The notes under the pieces were generated by a model. The model ran no database searches. It saw only the letters and a program-made list of their open reading frames with translations, and was not told the DNA's origin. 64,000 bases of DNA from Spirochaeta sp. UBA5339 (GTDB lineage Bacteria; Spirochaetota; Spirochaetia; DSM-2461), in contig DHQL01000009.1 of NCBI GenBank assembly GCA_002408085.1, positions 333,380-397,379 of the forward strand. The letters are read 5' to 3'. Below are positions 61,154 through 64,000 of this stretch, piece after piece. The position numbers were made by a program, and so were the translations under genes. Each line of letters begins with the position of its first letter. The first letter of the stretch is position 1.

Positions 61154-61164
61154 TTTTGCTTATG

Positions 61165-62235
61165 TTATCCTTGTTTTTTGATATCACCGAAGCATGTATC
61201 GATGGTTCTGGCATGACCGAGAAGAGGATGGTCCACGGGAACCATTTTGGTCTTTCCCGCCACCTCTTCAAGGGGAACTGAGATCAGATTATTTCCCTTG
61301 TAGGCTGCCATATGGCCGAATTCTCCGGCCGCCGCCATTCCCGCGGCATAGGCCCCCAGTTCCGTGGCGATGACCCTGTCTCTGGGTGAGGGGGTGCCTC
61401 CTCTCTGGATGTAGCCGAGGATGGTTTCTCGTGTCTCCAGTCCTGTAAGATCTTCGATCAGTCTGGCCAGGGCGGAGCCGGCGCTCTCCCACTTCTTGCT
61501 CTTGAACTTTCCGTGAGGGGGGACCTTGACCCCTTCGGCTACCACAACGATGGAGTAGGGTTTTCCCTGATCGGCCCGTTTTAACAGATAGTTCTTCAGA
61601 ATTTCCGGGTCCCACTCCAGTTCGGGCAGAAGGATCACATCTCCTCCTCCTGCTACCCCCGAATAGAGGGTCAGCCATCCCGTATGGTGGCCCATTACCT
61701 CCACAACCATAATTCTCTTGTGAGAGTTGGCCGTAGTATGCATTCGGTCGATGGCCTCTGTGGCAATGTTGACTGCCGAGTCAAAGCCGAAGGTCTGATC
61801 CGTGCCCCACACATCGTTGTCGATGGTCTTGGGGATACCCACCACATTGAGCCCCAGCTCCTGAAGCTTGCCTGCGGTCTTCATGGTGCCGTTGCCGCCG
61901 ATGCAGACAAGGGCGTCCAGACCAAGGTTGCTGCAGTTTTCAAGGATCATATCCGGTTTGCTCTGGATATAATCATCGTACTCTTTATGTTTAAAGGGCT
62001 TCTCCCGGGAGGTCCCTAAAATGGTTCCCCCGAGAGTAAGAATCCCGGAGAGAGATTTCTCACCCAGTTTCTGGTATTCGTTGTTGATCAGACCAAGGTA
62101 GCCCGAAGAGAATCCGTAGACCTCCATACCGTACTTGATCATTGCTGTTTTACCGACGCCTCTGATGGCGGCGTTAAGCCCGGGGCAGTCGCCACCGGCT
62201 GTGAGGATTCCGATTTTTTTTGCTGATTTTCCCAT
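61165..62235 (-). CDS. pfkA: 6-phosphofructokinase, group III-like
   Basis: 356 residues from the ATG at 62235, preceded by GGGAGGGATA; the ATG 12 bases earlier has no site. Phosphorylates fructose 6-phosphate at C1. Opening KKIGILTAGGDCPGLNAAIR; substrate loop PKTIDNDVWGTDQTFGF (134-150) and RGGTPSPRDRVIATELG. At the donor site the sequence is GGNGTMK (113-119): Gly116 as in ATP enzymes, but Asn115 instead of Asp, and Lys136 instead of Gly as in PPi enzymes. ATP, PPi or polyphosphate as donor therefore cannot be decided. ppk1 follows after 11 bases. Confidence 0.93.
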   Translation of the reverse strand: MGKSAKKIGILTAGGDCPGLNAAIRGVGKTAMIKYGMEVYGFSSGYLGLINNEYQKLGEKSLSGILTLGGTILGTSREKPFKHKEYDDYIQSKPDMILENCSNLGLDALVCIGGNGTMKTAGKLQELGLNVVGIPKTIDNDVWGTDQTFGFDSAVNIATEAIDRMHTTANSHKRIMVVEVMGHHTGWLTLYSGVAGGGDVILLPELEWDPEILKNYLLKRADQGKPYSIVVVAEGVKVPPHGKFKSKKWESAGSALARLIEDLTGLETRETILGYIQRGGTPSPRDRVIATELGAYAAGMAAAGEFGHMAAYKGNNLISVPLEEVAGKTKMVPVDHPLLGHARTIDTCFGDIKKQG

Positions 62236-62281
62236 TATCCCTCCCATCCTAAGTATAGATATTTAGAAAATGGTTAGCAAA

Positions 62282-63370
62282 TCAGTTCAAAGTGAATGTT
62301 AGTTCCCTTTTTTCCCTGAATTTCTCCATACCCAGGACAATCAGCCTGTCCAGAAGCTCAGCATAGGGGAGTCCTCCGGCATCGCACATCTTGGCGAACA
62401 TACTGATGCTGGTAAAACCGGGGATGGTATTAATCTCGTTGAGAAAGAACTCTCCTGAGTCCTTATCCATAAAAAAATCCACACGGGACATTCCGCAGCA
62501 GCCGAGAACCGCATAGGCCTTTTCTGCTATCTCCCTGACTCTGGCGGATTCTTCATCCTTAAGATCTGCAGGGATAATCAGGGCTGCCCCGTCGGGATCG
62601 ATATATTTGGCATCGTAGTCGTAGAACTCGTGGCTGGGACGCAGTTCTCCGGGAGGAAATGCTTCAGGCCTGTTATTGCCTACAACCGAGCACTCCACCT
62701 CTCTGGCGTTGACGGCGGGCTCAATAAGGATCTTGTTGTCATAGCGGAAGGCCCCTTCAACGGCAGCCTTGAATTGCTCGTCCGTATCAGCCCTTGAGAC
62801 GCCCACAGAGGAACCGCACTGGGAGGGTTTGATAAAGAGGGGCAGATCGAATTCCTTCTTCATCTCTTCAAGAAAGCTCTCCAGACTGAACTCTTTGGTT
62901 TCGGTTTCAGCCTTTCTAAGGCTTCTGAAGGGAACAACCGGAAGACCGTGGTGCTCCCAGATAATCTTGGTAATATCCTTGTCCATGCTCAGGTAGCTTC
63001 CGCCTACATCGGAGCCCGCATAGGGAAGGTCTGCAATTTCCAGAAGTCCCTGAACGGTGCCGTCTTCACCGAAGGTTCCGTGGAGTATGGGAAGGACAAT
63101 ATCAACAGCAATAGGCCCCTTGTTGGAGCTCAGTCCCTTTCCGGGAACAACGCTGATCATATGGCTGGAGTCGTCATCTATGGGCAGGACATCATCCACC
63201 TCTCCGGGCGGGTCCTGCAGGTACCAGACTCCCTGATGGCTGATGCCTATCAGGTGGACATAGTATTTATCGCGGTCAAGGTGTTTATAGACAGAAGCGG
63301 CGGATCTCAGGGATACTTCATGTTCTCCGGACCGGCCGCCGTAGAGCAGTGCAACAGATAATTTATTCAT
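62282..63370 (-). CDS. ddl: D-alanine-D-alanine ligase
   Basis: 362 residues from the ATG at 63370, where the conserved NKLSVALLYGGRSGEHEVSL begins; the longer frame to 63406 adds a basic stretch only. ATP-grasp enzyme for peptidoglycan precursors. Seen: LHGTFGEDGTVQGLLEIADL, PLFIKPSQCGSSVGVSRADT (ATP loop), FFLNEINTIPGFTSISMF (metal ligands Glu and Asn). No Shine-Dalgarno sequence; GATAAT (63380-63385) is 9 bases upstream of the ATG. First gene of the set ddl-pfk-ppk-nucleotidase; 46 bases to pfk. Confidence 0.95.
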   Translation of the reverse strand: MNKLSVALLYGGRSGEHEVSLRSAASVYKHLDRDKYYVHLIGISHQGVWYLQDPPGEVDDVLPIDDDSSHMISVVPGKGLSSNKGPIAVDIVLPILHGTFGEDGTVQGLLEIADLPYAGSDVGGSYLSMDKDITKIIWEHHGLPVVPFRSLRKAETETKEFSLESFLEEMKKEFDLPLFIKPSQCGSSVGVSRADTDEQFKAAVEGAFRYDNKILIEPAVNAREVECSVVGNNRPEAFPPGELRPSHEFYDYDAKYIDPDGAALIIPADLKDEESARVREIAEKAYAVLGCCGMSRVDFFMDKDSGEFFLNEINTIPGFTSISMFAKMCDAGGLPYAELLDRLIVLGMEKFREKRELTFTLN

Positions 63371-63469
63371 GATTGACAGATTATCACGATTAATTCCTCT
63401 TCTCAAGCCACTGTTGTCGTGGTAAGGTATTCACGCGCTGTCTGCGAACAGCGTATCTTCGGAGGATCG

Positions 63470-63934
63470 ATGAATTTTATTACTTTTAATCCCCTGATCT
63501 ACTCGGCTTTTATGGGGATGGTTCTCGCTCAGGTCGCCAAGGTTGTACTGATTCTGGTAATGGAGAGGCGTCTGGCTATGGACCGTCTTACAGAAACCGG
63601 GGGGATGCCTTCCTCGCATTCTGCCGCTGTTGCGGCGCTGGCTACGGCCTGCGGAATCGAGTACGGAGTTCAGAGTCCCTATTTTGCTCTGGCCATTGTA
63701 TTTGGTTCCATTGTTATCTATGATGCCACCGGTGTCAGACGGGCAGCCGGACGGCATGCCGAGATTCTCAACAGTCTGATTACCGAGATGTCCCACCTTT
63801 TTGAGGAGGGAGACAAACCCAAGGCCCTGAAAACCCTTCTGGGGCACACCTATCCCCAGGTTCTGATGGGAACTCTTTTAGGGGTGATTGTCGGTTTTTT
63901 CTGCATGGGTAAGATTAAGCTGGGACTGCCCTGA
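63470..63934 (+). CDS. DUF212 / divergent PAP2 family membrane protein (YuiD-like)
   Basis: 154 residues from ATG 63470, preceded by GGAGG; the frame is open to 63419 but without a ribosome site. Four membrane segments. The family core MPSSHSAAVAALATACGIEY contains the Ser-His-Ser of PAP2 phosphatases, and VIYDATGVRRAAGRHAEILN the distal conserved part; the first PAP2 motif (KxxxxxxRP) is lacking, as in the whole divergent group. Possibly a lipid-phosphate phosphatase or carrier; not established. Divergent from ddl. Confidence 0.88.
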   Translation: MNFITFNPLIYSAFMGMVLAQVAKVVLILVMERRLAMDRLTETGGMPSSHSAAVAALATACGIEYGVQSPYFALAIVFGSIVIYDATGVRRAAGRHAEILNSLITEMSHLFEEGDKPKALKTLLGHTYPQVLMGTLLGVIVGFFCMGKIKLGLP

Positions 63935-63951
63935 GTCAGGAGCTCCATTAA

Positions 63952-64000
63952 ATAAGCATAAAAAAAGGAATCCGCTGGGGATTCCTTTTTTTATGCTTAT
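63952..64000. terminator. very long bidirectional intrinsic terminator
   Basis: ATAAGCATAAAAAAAGGAAT-CC (63952-63973) and its exact complement (63979-64000) form a perfect 22-bp stem with a 5-base loop, A7 on one arm and T7 on the other. It ends the DUF212 gene and, probably, a gene coming from the right beyond the window. Confidence 0.85.

Overview
The window looks like chromosome of a free-living, anaerobic, sugar-fermenting bacterium with an outer membrane, most likely a spirochaete of the Spirochaeta/Oceanispirochaeta kind. This is inferred from gene content only: [FeFe]-hydrogenase maturation genes, many signal-peptide-bearing outer-membrane barrels, lipoproteins, a group III-like phosphofructokinase, a CheX-type protein and a sugar ABC importer without its own ATPase. 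No rRNA, tRNA, insertion sequence, prophage or CRISPR array was seen. Almost all DNA is coding; the only long non-coding stretches are 8474-8800 and 44628-45124.

Left part (1-12.1 kb, visibly AT-rich to about 9.7 kb): surface-polysaccharide locus. A minus-strand operon runs from a Gfo/Idh/MocA sugar oxidoreductase through a hexapeptide N-acetyltransferase and a DegT aminotransferase (a WlbA/WlbB/WlbE-like trio for a diacetamido-sugar) to a Wzx flippase, a Wzi-like outer-membrane protein and two GT4 glycosyltransferases. A GT2 gene stands alone on the plus strand. A second minus-strand operon (hddA-hddC-gmhB) makes GDP-D-glycero-alpha-D-manno-heptose. A plus-strand block (12.2-17.1 kb) follows: GT4, porin-like barrel, CotH-like lipoprotein, YjiK/SdiA-regulated-like propeller and a DUF4956 membrane protein.

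Middle (17.2-39.4 kb): housekeeping genes mixed with envelope genes of unknown role. They include ileS, a lipoprotein, a four-gene FecR/barrel/lipoprotein operon, hisH-hisF, an FmdB-type zinc ribbon, thiI plus a NifS-like desulfurase, a cysteine-rich ArsR regulator, a WecA/TagO-like transferase, an Omp85-like barrel, aroB, a DEAH helicase, hisS and an MFS transporter.

Right part (39.5-64 kb): a tightly overlapped hydG-hydE-aspA-like-hydF operon for building the hydrogenase H-cluster (the hydrogenase itself is not here); a GT4 and a HAD phosphatase; a CheX-domain protein; a glycan-use locus (ROK regulator, binding protein, two permeases, GH2 beta-mannosidase, divergent GH20 hexosaminidase) whose enzyme pair fits the Man-beta-GlcNAc-beta-GlcNAc core of N-glycans; and a ddl-pfk-ppk-5'-nucleotidase operon followed by a divergent DUF212 membrane protein and a 22-bp-stem terminator.

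The least explained items are the FecR/barrel operon, the CotH/YjiK/DUF4956 block, the altered active site of the hydrogenase-linked aspartase homologue, a polyphosphate kinase with Gly where a second His is usual, and several genes whose -10 element lies so close to the ATG that leaderless transcripts are predicted.
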